This document shows, in pieces, positions 25,430 to 33,623 of a stretch of 64,000 nt of DNA. The stretch is from assembly GCF_000423305.1 (NCBI RefSeq), contig NZ_KE384001.1, positions 62,001-126,000 of the forward strand, in the 5' to 3' direction. The stretch comes from Legionella moravica DSM 19234. Lineage in GTDB: Bacteria; Pseudomonadota; Gammaproteobacteria; Legionellales; Legionellaceae. The notes under the pieces were generated by a model. That model saw nothing but the letters and a program-made list of their open reading frames with translations, was not told the DNA's origin and did no database searches. The translations under genes and the position numbers were made by a program. Numbering within the stretch: position 1 is the stretch's first letter; each line of letters starts with the position of its first letter.

Positions 25430-27016
25430 ATGTCTAATATTTATCCAAAAAAACCTATTGTCGTTTTATCTGTAATTGAACCAGGAACATTGGGTGACTT
25501 ATCTTTCGTAGATAAAATGATTGATTCTTATCAGAATCAAGAAAATGACCAACCATTCATCATTCTGCTTAATGATCTAGGAGATGAATCATTAAAAGAT
25601 AAAGGTTTGGTTCAAACTTTAAAAAATAAAGTTGGAGAAGAAAATATTCGAATTATTCATACCGACATGGAACACTCTGAAGACATTACGCAATCCTGGC
25701 AATTGCGAGAAGAAATTGCCAAATCAAAACCAAAAGCAATCATTTATGGGCCAATGATAATAGAGAAAGATTGTGCCGCGTGTAAAAGATTGGCAACTAT
25801 CAATGATGTACCCTTTATTGTTCTACCTGAGTACAGTTATAAATATCATGGTTCTAATTCAATTCCAACGGGTCCAGGACCAGACGCAAACGGTATGTTT
25901 TTAGGAGGATTCAAAGAAAACCAAAATATACATGCTGAGGATGAACATAAATTTGGCAAATCATTGAATCAGCTAGAGAATGAGAATCAATTGTTTTTTG
26001 CTTATTTGAATAATCATTCATCAGGTCGCGGAGCGAACCCAGAGACGTTCAAACAGGAATTATTAAGTTATTTATATTTTGTTACGAGTACGTTAGCACA
26101 TTCAGATAATCAAAAACCAGCTGAGGTTTTTACCCGAATTATACCTGAGATATTTGATTCCTATATCAAAGAGCTACAGCAAAACAATCCCTATGAATGT
26201 GGTTTTGAAATACATTATGATGGAGAAATTCATCATGTTTCAGGGAGGAGCGGAAATGATGATCATGTGGTAACCATTAATCTAAGCAATCCTTTTCCTC
26301 TAAAAAAAGATTCCATGATTGCCATGATGCAAGCATGCAAAAGACAAATGAATCCGGTGTGTGCCACGGGAGATCAATCCCTTGGTGAAACAATTTCTAT
26401 TGGAGTTCCATTTTTCTATCAAGCCATGCCCTGGAAAAAAGATCTCGCTAAAGATTTAGACACGACTGCCCAGGTTAAAAATCTTGATGGTGTAAGCGAG
26501 ATGAATAAACACGGATTTACTTTTAAAAAATTAACTGATGCTGATGAGTTTGCTCAACAATACAAGGAAAAAAGAGTTGAATGGGCTGCTCAGTATTCAT
26601 CGTTAAGTAAGCATATAGCTGATTTACACCAAGAGTTACCCAATAAGATTGAAAACGGCATAAAAAATCAATCCCAATTGGGCTACACGCATCGAAACAG
26701 ATTTCATTTTTCTCCAGTTAATTCAAATCAACTTAATCCTGTTCAGGATCAGTTAAAAGAGTTTAGCGGGGATATGTTGAAAGCAAACATATTAGCGGAT
26801 GTTAAAGATAAACTCTTGGGAGCCCCCAATGAGTTTGTGCTCAATTTGATTGTTAATGGGTTTAAAAGTTCTCAGGAATACACCATTCTAAAAACAGGAC
26901 AAGATGTAGCAACAACATTATTCAATTTAGAAACGAGCTCAATCGAAGAGTTCAATAAAATAGTAGAAGAGGCAAGGGAGCAGTTGAAATCAAAATCCAG
27001 TGTAAGCTTAAGCTGA
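25430..27016 (+). CDS. Unknown protein with GT-B-like features, candidate effector
   Basis: 528 residues, no signal peptide. The N-terminal 140 residues look like a Rossmann-type domain (PIVVLSVIEPGTLGDLSF, then FIILLNDLG, IRIIHTDM, AIIYGP, PFIVLPEYS). A second part contains VCATGDQSLGETISIGVPFF and YQAMPWKKDL (about 310-345). That resembles the C-terminal sugar-nucleotide-binding loop of GT-B glycosyltransferases, where a Gly-Asp/Glu-Ser-Leu-x-Glu pattern precedes a (K/V)PFFY segment. The C-terminal 150 residues are helical. A glycosyltransferase effector is the working guess; I do not recognise a named family. It lies between effector-like neighbours and has its own promoter region. Confidence 0.6.
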   Translation: MSNIYPKKPIVVLSVIEPGTLGDLSFVDKMIDSYQNQENDQPFIILLNDLGDESLKDKGLVQTLKNKVGEENIRIIHTDMEHSEDITQSWQLREEIAKSKPKAIIYGPMIIEKDCAACKRLATINDVPFIVLPEYSYKYHGSNSIPTGPGPDANGMFLGGFKENQNIHAEDEHKFGKSLNQLENENQLFFAYLNNHSSGRGANPETFKQELLSYLYFVTSTLAHSDNQKPAEVFTRIIPEIFDSYIKELQQNNPYECGFEIHYDGEIHHVSGRSGNDDHVVTINLSNPFPLKKDSMIAMMQACKRQMNPVCATGDQSLGETISIGVPFFYQAMPWKKDLAKDLDTTAQVKNLDGVSEMNKHGFTFKKLTDADEFAQQYKEKRVEWAAQYSSLSKHIADLHQELPNKIENGIKNQSQLGYTHRNRFHFSPVNSNQLNPVQDQLKEFSGDMLKANILADVKDKLLGAPNEFVLNLIVNGFKSSQEYTILKTGQDVATTLFNLETSSIEEFNKIVEEAREQLKSKSSVSLS

Positions 27017-27092
27017 CTTATGTCAGCTCAAGCTCGATATGAAATAAATAGTAAATACCTTGTCGTGTCAGGGTAGGCCCCACCGTTTGATA

Positions 27093-28034
27093 TTAAGCCC
27101 CCCCTTGAATTGATAAACTTTTGGCTTTAATAAAAAACCGACTCAAATCGGTTGATTGACTGAGCCATTGTCTAATATATTCAACAAACTCCCAAATAAG
27201 GCGTTCATCGGCACGTTTTTTAAGAAAATAGGCGTGAAACTCAAGGTTCATAGAAAAATCACTGAGTTCAATTAGGGCTAATTTTTCATTAAGTAGTCGT
27301 TCATAAATCAAGCACCAGCTGGATCCAGATTCCACAATTTGGATATTGCTGTATATTGTATTGACTTCTGCGATTGTTTTAATAGAAACATTTTTTTGTT
27401 TTAGTAATAAATTAAATTTTTGCCGCATGATGCTGTCATTTGTTAAGAATACAGCATCGTATTGTGCCAAGTCCGCTATGGAAATTGGCATAGTACATTT
27501 GGCCAATGGGTGTTCGATGGACACAACAGGCAAAATTCTTTCTTTCCACAAAGGTACAGAAATGATATTAGCAGGACAATTTTCAACCTGAGGTAAAATG
27601 ACGATGTCATAGTTGCCACCGGTCAGGTTGGTGATAAACTCTTTTGCAGGTACTATTTTATTGACAATAAAATAGTTTGTTTTAAGTCCATGCATGTAAT
27701 TGGTAAATTCGGCAAATGCTGAAATTGAAATATAAGGATTAAGTCCTATATTAATCGTTAATTTAGGCTGGCTTTTACGATCGTTATGTTCTGCTTTCAT
27801 CATTTCATTATAAATGCCGAGCATTTGTCGAATATAGGGAAGAAAAGCCTTTCCTTTGCTTGTCAGTTCTACCCCATAATTGTTATTTACGAAAAGTTGA
27901 GCCCCTAACTCTTGTTCTAATTTTTTAATACGCCTGCTTAAGGTTGGTTGTGAAGTGAACATATGCTTTGCTGCCAAGGATATCGAATGGTATTCAACAA
28001 CAGCAAGAAATGTTTTCATGTCTACTATATTCAT
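27093..28034 (-). CDS. LysR-family transcriptional regulator
   Basis: 313 residues. The N-terminal winged helix MKTFLAVVEYHSISLAAKHMF with TSQPTLSRRIKKLEQELGAQLF is canonical LTTR, followed by a periplasmic-binding-protein-like effector domain of normal length. LysR regulators usually control a divergent neighbour, but here the divergent gene at 28301 is an effector-like protein 266 bp away with no metabolic partner, so the target is unclear. It could control that gene. Confidence 0.9.
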   Translation of the reverse strand: MNIVDMKTFLAVVEYHSISLAAKHMFTSQPTLSRRIKKLEQELGAQLFVNNNYGVELTSKGKAFLPYIRQMLGIYNEMMKAEHNDRKSQPKLTINIGLNPYISISAFAEFTNYMHGLKTNYFIVNKIVPAKEFITNLTGGNYDIVILPQVENCPANIISVPLWKERILPVVSIEHPLAKCTMPISIADLAQYDAVFLTNDSIMRQKFNLLLKQKNVSIKTIAEVNTIYSNIQIVESGSSWCLIYERLLNEKLALIELSDFSMNLEFHAYFLKKRADERLIWEFVEYIRQWLSQSTDLSRFFIKAKSLSIQGGA

Positions 28035-28300
28035 CCAGGCCTCCTGGTCTTCTCAAGAAAGAGATAACCTTGCTTTTTTGTTGTTCACTTTTGTTTGTAA
28101 TATAATAATAGCTTACACCGGAAATTCAGCTTTGCGTCAACCCTTGATACAGAGGATATGCGATAAGCGTATAGGCCATGCAATAATTCAAGATAACCAA
28201 TCACATTTTATTAATTTGACTCACTTAGAATAGAAATTACACAAGAGCTTACTTTGTTATTCAGCTCTTAGAACATATTTTTATTTATTCGAGGTGTATC

Positions 28301-29398
28301 ATGAGTAAAAAGCTGACAGAGTCAATGAAGCAAGAGATTTATGAAGTAATGCGTACAAAATGCAATACTTCAGATTTTGGAGTTCGTGATGCGATTACGT
28401 TTTTTGGTTGTATACCCGGTGTTAATACCAATGTGACTGATATTAAGAACAAATTTCATGAGCAACCCCCTCATGTCTTGAAAGTAATAGAGCGTTGCCG
28501 AAAAGCGGAAGAAACCATTGAAGAAGATAAGGACTATAAAAAACAGGGGCCAAGAAAAGGTCAGGGGATCGAACATCCATTGACTCATAAAGAAGTATTA
28601 GTCAGAGAGTCGATGGAGAAGACTGCTCAAGTAGTTCAATCGGATAAAGCGGGTGTGTGTCATACTTTGGCACAGTTTGCTTTTGTTAATTTAATGAAAG
28701 AATGTACGATGGAGGGTAGGGCATTTGATGATGTGGATCCTTCAGAAATCCCTTCAATCAGAATAGTAGCCCACAACCCCCAATCTAACACAGGAAATGC
28801 GCGATTACGTGCTGCCGGTACTCATAATTTTATTATCGTTGGATTAAATGAGGATAATGATTTGACATACGAACAACTGGAGGAGGAAAAAGATAACTTT
28901 CTTATTATTGACCCCTGGTATTTTGCTTTAGGAAATGAAGGGAACCAATGGGGACATGGAATTTATACCTGGGATGAATATCCAAAAGGATTTTTGCATA
29001 ATTTAACATGCACTTATGATAATCAAAAACCTTTTACTCAAGACGATTTGGAAGCTGCCAGGGAATTGAGTCAAAATCAGAAAAAAGAGAGTTTTAAAGT
29101 ATTCAAGATGGATTGGCATACAACAAAGCAGGTTAAAACTCTTGAGGAGAGTCTTAATTCTATGAAAGCTAAACTGGCTAACTTAGAGGATGAGTGTTTA
29201 ACTCTTAGTGATGACAGCGAGAATGACTGGGATTTAGAGGAAGATGAAATGAGTGTAAATGACAAAATGGAGAAATTGATGTCATTGAATCTGGAAATAG
29301 CGAGTTTAAAAGAGCGAATAAATTCAACACGAACAAATATAGATATCTTGATGCATAATAAAGAACAAGAGGCATGCACTCAACCACAATTAAGCTAA
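28301..29398 (+). CDS. Putative papain-like cysteine protease or transglutaminase-fold effector
   Basis: 365 residues, no signal peptide. Three well-placed catalytic candidates are visible: Cys120 in KAGVCHTLAQFAF (a Cys at the start of a helix), His175 in AAGTHNFIIVG (start of a strand) and Asp204 in FLIIDPWYF. Cys-helix, His-strand, Asp-strand with a spacing of about 29 residues between His and Asp is the pattern of YopT-like/C58 and related papain-like effectors. The C-terminal 90 residues form a coiled coil with an acidic break (LEESLNSMKAKLANLEDE, SLKERINSTRTNIDIL). GAGGT precedes the ATG. It may cleave or deamidate a host protein. The family is not one I can name. Confidence 0.65.
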   Translation: MSKKLTESMKQEIYEVMRTKCNTSDFGVRDAITFFGCIPGVNTNVTDIKNKFHEQPPHVLKVIERCRKAEETIEEDKDYKKQGPRKGQGIEHPLTHKEVLVRESMEKTAQVVQSDKAGVCHTLAQFAFVNLMKECTMEGRAFDDVDPSEIPSIRIVAHNPQSNTGNARLRAAGTHNFIIVGLNEDNDLTYEQLEEEKDNFLIIDPWYFALGNEGNQWGHGIYTWDEYPKGFLHNLTCTYDNQKPFTQDDLEAARELSQNQKKESFKVFKMDWHTTKQVKTLEESLNSMKAKLANLEDECLTLSDDSENDWDLEEDEMSVNDKMEKLMSLNLEIASLKERINSTRTNIDILMHNKEQEACTQPQLS

Positions 29399-29493
29399 GC
29401 GTTCATCATGTCATGACGATAGATATGTAAAACACATTATAATGCTTTATCTTAAAACAGGCATTAGAAAAAGGTAGGGGTTTTAACAATGGA

Positions 29494-29519
29494 TTGGGCA
29501 GCACAAGTTTGCTGCCCAA
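29494..29519. terminator. Hairpin between convergent genes
   Basis: TTGGGCAGCA and TGCTGCCCAA form a 10-bp stem between the protease-like gene (+) and the beta-barrel gene (-), a likely shared terminator. Confidence 0.7.
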
Positions 29520-29532
29520 ATTACATGAGCCT

Positions 29533-30312
29533 TTAGGCTGTATATTTAAATTCAACAAAAAGCTGATTCGCTGTTAACGTTCCTTTCCAAGGTGCGCCAT
29601 AACTCCAACCATCGCTGTTAGTATAAACGTAATCTGGCCCTTCGAAAGTACCTCCGCTAAAATATCGGTAACCAATATTAGCACTTAAATGGCTTGAAAC
29701 GGGTTGGAAATTAAGACCAACACTTCCTTGCCAGGCAAATGATGTACGGGTTGTCTCATTGCCTATAGAAGTGGTAGACCCTATATTCGTAGCGCTTAAG
29801 GGGACGATACCCACTGTATGGAAGTTGTTGACTTTATTATAGCCAGCTCCAATACCTCCGCTGATGAACGGCATGACGTTCAATGACCAGGGTGCTGTAT
29901 AGGGTGTATTATTATGTAATATGATATTGGCTAAAACAGATTTGTTATTCAGGGTAAAAAAACGGTTTCTAACGGAACCTGTAAATCCAGGCGTGCCACT
30001 AGCTCCGGTTTGGAATATTTGATAATCCATATCCTCGTTATTGAAGTAACTTACACTTAAATCAATATAAGGGTGAACTTGTTTTCCAATGGCAAAGCTA
30101 TAAAAACCTTCATCCGATAAATCACCGTCATATCCTTGTGATGCATTATCCCAGAATCCAGGATCGGGGTTTACAATACCGGATTTATCAGTCCAGGAAT
30201 AGCCAGTACCAATTGAAACAAACCAGGGCATTGGTTGAGCAATCTCTCCCATGGTTCCCGCTACAGCAGGTAGAGAGGCAATACAACAAAATGCAAATAC
30301 ATGTTTTTTCAT
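29533..30312 (-). CDS. Outer-membrane beta-barrel protein
   Basis: 259 residues. Signal peptide (MKKHVFAFCCIASLPAVA) followed by GTMGEIA, then alternating amphipathic strands (WFVSIGTGYSWTD, FISGGIGAGYNKV, LSANIGYRYFSGG) ending NQLFVEFKYTA, the aromatic C-terminal strand recognised by the BAM complex. It fits an OmpW/opacity-like 8-stranded barrel. The GTMG start is shared with 21334 and 30714. No partner gene; 401 bp separate it from the divergent MOMP-like gene. Confidence 0.8.
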   Translation of the reverse strand: MKKHVFAFCCIASLPAVAGTMGEIAQPMPWFVSIGTGYSWTDKSGIVNPDPGFWDNASQGYDGDLSDEGFYSFAIGKQVHPYIDLSVSYFNNEDMDYQIFQTGASGTPGFTGSVRNRFFTLNNKSVLANIILHNNTPYTAPWSLNVMPFISGGIGAGYNKVNNFHTVGIVPLSATNIGSTTSIGNETTRTSFAWQGSVGLNFQPVSSHLSANIGYRYFSGGTFEGPDYVYTNSDGWSYGAPWKGTLTANQLFVEFKYTA

Positions 30313-30508
30313 TATCGTCCTTTATAATTTCAACTTCATGGACGTATTAATATATAGGAAAAAAAAATTAATTCAATCATCAAGTTAACGAACCATCCCA
30401 TAATAAATAATCAATTTTTTAAATTGAAATAGCGTGCTGATATAGGTACTATACTGGCGAATTTGGTTCATTGCTGGAATTATGTCTGAGTGACATCGTT
30501 CAGTGATT

Positions 30509-30672
30509 TAGGGGCTGTTGACAATTCATTATGTTCAAGCCTACTTTCCGCGACTTGCTCGCGGAATCGATAGATCGTGCGCAAAACAAGAATATATTGT
30601 GCCTATAAAGAGTGAATTGGATCCCGCGAACAAGTCGCGGGACGTCGAAACTTGAATTGTCAACAGACCCTA
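30509..30672. repeat. Palindromic MITE-like element with GGGGCTGTTGACAATTCA ends
   Basis: The left end TAGGGGCTGTTGACAATTCA and the right end (on the other strand TAGGGTCTGTTGACAATTCA) are inverted with one mismatch over 20 bp. Inside, CCGCGACTTG...CGCGG and CCCGCGAACAAGTCGCGGG form further palindromes. No ORF, 164 bp, flanked by TA, consistent with a small non-autonomous element. A shorter relative is at 37307 and a possible solo end is near 3512. Confidence 0.7.
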
Positions 30673-30713
30673 ATCAATTGTAAAAGAATAAAAAACAACA
30701 ATAGGGAAGATGT

Positions 30714-31694
30714 ATGTTAAAAAAAACTGCCTTGGCACTAATCGCCTTAGGAAGTAGTACCGTTTTTGCAGGCACAATGGGACCTGTTTGCACACCAGAA
30801 AATGCAACTGTTCCTTGTAAATCAACAGGTTGGGATGTTGGTATACAGGCAATTTATTTGCAACCTTTGTACAGTAACTCTGAATTGAACAATCTCAATA
30901 TTGGAAGTGCAAGTGGCGTGCGTATTTTTCAAAAATATCCTAATGACTTTGATTGGGGCTTTCTATTAGAAGGATCTTATCATTTCAATACCGGTAATGA
31001 TTTGAACCTGAACTGGACCCATTGGGAAGAACCCAATGAATTGCGAATTCATCCTACTCCTGGCTCAGTAGCAGGGCAAACGCAAGCCTCTATCAGTGAT
31101 TACAGATACCGTGGATCAGACTTTGATCAGGTCAATGTTGAATTTGGACAGCACGTGGATTTTGGCGCAAATAAAAATATTCGCTTCCATGGCGGCCTTC
31201 AATACGCAAAGATTGATGTTACTTTGATAAATCGTCAGATAGTAGCTGGTCTTCTGCCTCCCGACACAGAATCGAATGGTGATATCAGCATAACAAATCT
31301 GTATCAGTATAGTGGAATAGGTCCACGCATTGGGGCAGATATGTCTTATGACTTCCTGAATGGCTTTGCACTGTATGCAAATGCAGCTACGGCCTTATTA
31401 GTAGGGGATACCAAGTACTCCGATAATGCGCCTTTTAATACTATTAGCAGACCCGTTCGGTCCTCTTATACCGCTTTGGTTCCTGAGCTTGAAGCGAAAA
31501 TGGGCGCTACTTATACCTATGGAATGGCCCAAGGTAATTTAATCTTTGATCTGGGTTATATGATTACTAATTATTTCAATCCACTTCATGAAAATGATCT
31601 TAGCTTGTCTACACTAACTTTCAACACCAGGCCCAATTCAGATTTTGGACTGATGGGACCTTATGCGGGATTTAAGTATGTAGGTTCGTTGTAA
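30714..31694 (+). CDS. Paralog of the Legionella major outer membrane protein
   Basis: 326 residues. It opens MLKKTALALIALGSSTVFA then GTMGPVCTPENATVPC, nearly the start of Legionella MOMP (OmpS) as I remember it, and continues WDVGIQAIYLQPLY and DWGFLLEGSYHFNTGND, also MOMP-like. MOMP is a disulfide-linked porin of the outer membrane and binds complement C3. The paralog differs in surface loops and may be differently expressed. AGGGAAG precedes the ATG. The promoter region contains the 30509 repeat element. Confidence 0.9.
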   Translation: MLKKTALALIALGSSTVFAGTMGPVCTPENATVPCKSTGWDVGIQAIYLQPLYSNSELNNLNIGSASGVRIFQKYPNDFDWGFLLEGSYHFNTGNDLNLNWTHWEEPNELRIHPTPGSVAGQTQASISDYRYRGSDFDQVNVEFGQHVDFGANKNIRFHGGLQYAKIDVTLINRQIVAGLLPPDTESNGDISITNLYQYSGIGPRIGADMSYDFLNGFALYANAATALLVGDTKYSDNAPFNTISRPVRSSYTALVPELEAKMGATYTYGMAQGNLIFDLGYMITNYFNPLHENDLSLSTLTFNTRPNSDFGLMGPYAGFKYVGSL

Positions 31695-31710
31695 TTAGAG
31701 GCCTTAATCT

Positions 31711-31754
31711 GCAGATATCTCTGGAGTTTCCCACTTTCCCTGGAGATATTCTGC
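31711..31754 (+). terminator. Hairpin after the MOMP-like gene
   Basis: GCAGATATCTC and GAGATATTCTGC pair with one bulge just downstream of the MOMP-like stop. The following 250 bp to 32007 hold no supported gene; a TGGCGCACAAT at 31965-31975 matches the regulator half-site at 32602. Confidence 0.5.
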
Positions 31755-32007
31755 TGATTAAGGAGCTTTTATTTCTAGAGCATATCAACTGATTTCTATT
31801 TCCTAAAGTACATCGATTTCCTTAAAAATTCAGCTCGTATCATGTCATCATTTAGATGTAAATGATGGTTCAAAGTTGTTTGTCTAATTGAATTGAACCA
31901 GAGGGTTGAAACACAATTGCTCCATTGATATTCCCTTGTAACACGTTTTGATAGCGTCATTCGGTGGCGCACAATATTCCGAATCTCACCGTCAATTAAT
32001 TTGAAAA

Positions 32008-32574
32008 TCAAGGTGTTTGCGGGTAATGGATAATATCATGGAATAGAGCTGTTTCACTTGTAAGGTTACGGTACCCGTGCAATTGATTCGCATTAAAACG
32101 TATACCGTCGCCATTTGAGAGTTTTTGCCACACTCCATCAATTAATACTTCTACAGTACCCTGAATAACCGCGACATGTTCTATAACTCCTTGTTTATGA
32201 GGAGGTGATAAATGCTCACAGCCTGGTAACAATTCAATAACAAAGAGTTCAAAACTTAGTTGAGGCTCAAATGGGAAAAGAGGTAAAACCCGGATTTTTT
32301 TATCGTCAGGATGGATGGTTTGTACCTGACCTGTACGATATTTTAATTCACTGGATGTTAAGTCTATCTCTTCAATGAACGAAGAAAAGGAAGTTTCAAA
32401 TCCGGTTGCAATTTTCCAGAGAGTAGCAATAGTTGGGCTTGATTCTTCACGTTCAATTTGCCCTAACATTGCTTTGCTTACGCCGGTTGCTGCCGCTGCT
32501 TTGTCCAGACTCCATCCTTTTTTTTGGCGTAAGTCTTTTAATGTTGTTGCGATATGTTTGTATATATTTTCCAC
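32008..32574 (-). CDS. XRE-family regulator with C-terminal cupin
   Basis: 188 residues. Residues 1-65 are an XRE helix-turn-helix (LRQKKGWSLDKAAAATGVSKAMLGQIEREESSPTIATLWKIA). The rest is a cupin sensor domain (EHVAVIQGTVEVLIDG, GDGIRFNANQLHGYRNL). Such regulators sense a small molecule and often repress a divergent gene, here the DUF2000 gene 103 bp away. Two palindromic sites lie between them. The MENIYKH start has no strong binding site but no alternative fits the HTH. Confidence 0.9.
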   Translation of the reverse strand: MENIYKHIATTLKDLRQKKGWSLDKAAAATGVSKAMLGQIEREESSPTIATLWKIATGFETSFSSFIEEIDLTSSELKYRTGQVQTIHPDDKKIRVLPLFPFEPQLSFELFVIELLPGCEHLSPPHKQGVIEHVAVIQGTVEVLIDGVWQKLSNGDGIRFNANQLHGYRNLTSETALFHDIIHYPQTP

Positions 32575-32591
32575 AATTATTCCCCGAAACT

Positions 32592-32643
32592 ATTGTGCGT
32601 TATGGCGCACAATGATATTATGATAATTATGCGTTATAACGCA
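32592..32643. promoter_or_regulatory. Two operator dyads between the XRE-cupin and DUF2000 genes
   Basis: Site 1 (32592-32613) has 8-bp arms ATTGTGCG/CGCACAAT around TTATGG. Site 2 (32630-32643) is the perfect palindrome TGCGTTATAACGCA. Both share the half-site TGCGTTAT. They lie 18 bp upstream of the regulator start and 35 bp upstream of the DUF2000 start, so one protein could control both directions. Confidence 0.75.
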
Positions 32644-32677
32644 CGTATTGTACATTGTAGAATTAAGGAGTGTAGTG

Positions 32678-33100
32678 ATGTCCGTTGAGTCGTTCCCTAA
32701 TAAATTAGTTGCAGTACTGAATAAAAGTGTTGAACCCGGAAAAGTCATGAATGCTTTAGCTCATATGTGCATTGGACTAGGCTCAGCAATTGGCCAGCAG
32801 GATTTGAGATTGACTCACTATCGCGATGCGGATGGTGGCTCTCATCCTTTTATCTCAGAAATACCCTTTATTATTTTATCGGAAAAATCTAATAAAATCA
32901 GAACAATACGCCAGGAAGCTTTAGCGGCAGGGATTTTATTGAATGATTTTACAGACACAATGACAGTGGGTACTTATCAAGAGCAAATTCAAAGAACCCT
33001 GCAGACAAAAGAAGAAAGTCTTATTTATTATGGCATTGTCTTATTTGGCGATTGGGCAAAAGTTACCGAGCTCACCAGAAAATGCTCTCTATGGCGCTGA
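32678..33100 (+). CDS. DUF2000 protein (PTH2-like fold)
   Basis: 140 residues. FPNKLVAVLNKSVEPGKVMNALAHMCIGLG is the DUF2000 signature, a family related in fold to peptidyl-tRNA hydrolase 2; DADGGSHPFISEIPFIILS continues it. Function unknown. The ATG at 32678 is preferred to the upstream in-frame Met because AAGGAG lies 8 bp before it. Regulated, I infer, by the divergent XRE-cupin protein, a pairing that also occurs elsewhere in proteobacteria. Confidence 0.85.
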   Translation: MSVESFPNKLVAVLNKSVEPGKVMNALAHMCIGLGSAIGQQDLRLTHYRDADGGSHPFISEIPFIILSEKSNKIRTIRQEALAAGILLNDFTDTMTVGTYQEQIQRTLQTKEESLIYYGIVLFGDWAKVTELTRKCSLWR

Positions 33101-33226
33101 GAACATTGCAGATTTTGATACTGTATAAACTCAACAATTTGCTCTTCAGCTATAGCTTCACGTGATCAAACAATATAATGAATTGATTAGCAAGTATGCT
33201 AAGAATAGGTCATGTACTAAAATTAC

Positions 33227-33255
33227 AATGGGATCAAATGTTTAGAGATCCCATT
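33227..33255. terminator. Hairpin between convergent genes
   Basis: AATGGGATC and GATCCCATT make a perfect 9-bp stem with an 11-nt loop between the DUF2000 gene (+) and the small exported protein gene (-). Confidence 0.65.
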
Positions 33256-33285
33256 GGCTAGTGAATAGGCAACATTATCTGGAAT

Positions 33286-33489
33286 CTATTTTAGAATAGA
33301 ACCGGGTACTGGTTGAAGATAGATACCGCTGGCATATTCCTGCCAGTTTTCGGCATTTTTGAAGTTGCAATGTTTTGAAACCATATGCCATCCTGGTTCT
33401 GGGTTAATGCATTCTGCTTGTAATGGTCCTGCTGCAATAACCATGGCGGCAGCTATGATTAATCCAACTACTGTTGATTTGATCTTCAT
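33286..33489 (-). CDS. Small exported protein
   Basis: 67 residues: a signal peptide (MKIKSTVVGLIIAAAMVIAAGPLQA, with cleavage after QA) and a 42-residue mature part with two cysteines (AECINPEPGW, SKHCNFKNAENW) that probably pair. AAGGAGATCTAC precedes the ATG, giving a strong binding site. No family recognised. Confidence 0.7.
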   Translation of the reverse strand: MKIKSTVVGLIIAAAMVIAAGPLQAECINPEPGWHMVSKHCNFKNAENWQEYASGIYLQPVPGSILK

Positions 33490-33623
33490 GTAGATCTCCT
33501 TGGTGTTTGTTTGTTCCTATTGGTCAAAAAGCGGCCATTGTTAGTATAGTAGGATCTCTGGAATATGCAAATTGCCATAGGATAAGTTGTTGCTTTCTAA
33601 AGCATACTATTCTAAAGACTATC

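Noticed and set aside
31796-32011. 71-codon minus-strand frame directly after the XRE-cupin gene
   Set aside because: It overlaps the regulator's stop by a few bases but has no binding site and no family match; composition looks like read-through of AT-rich DNA.
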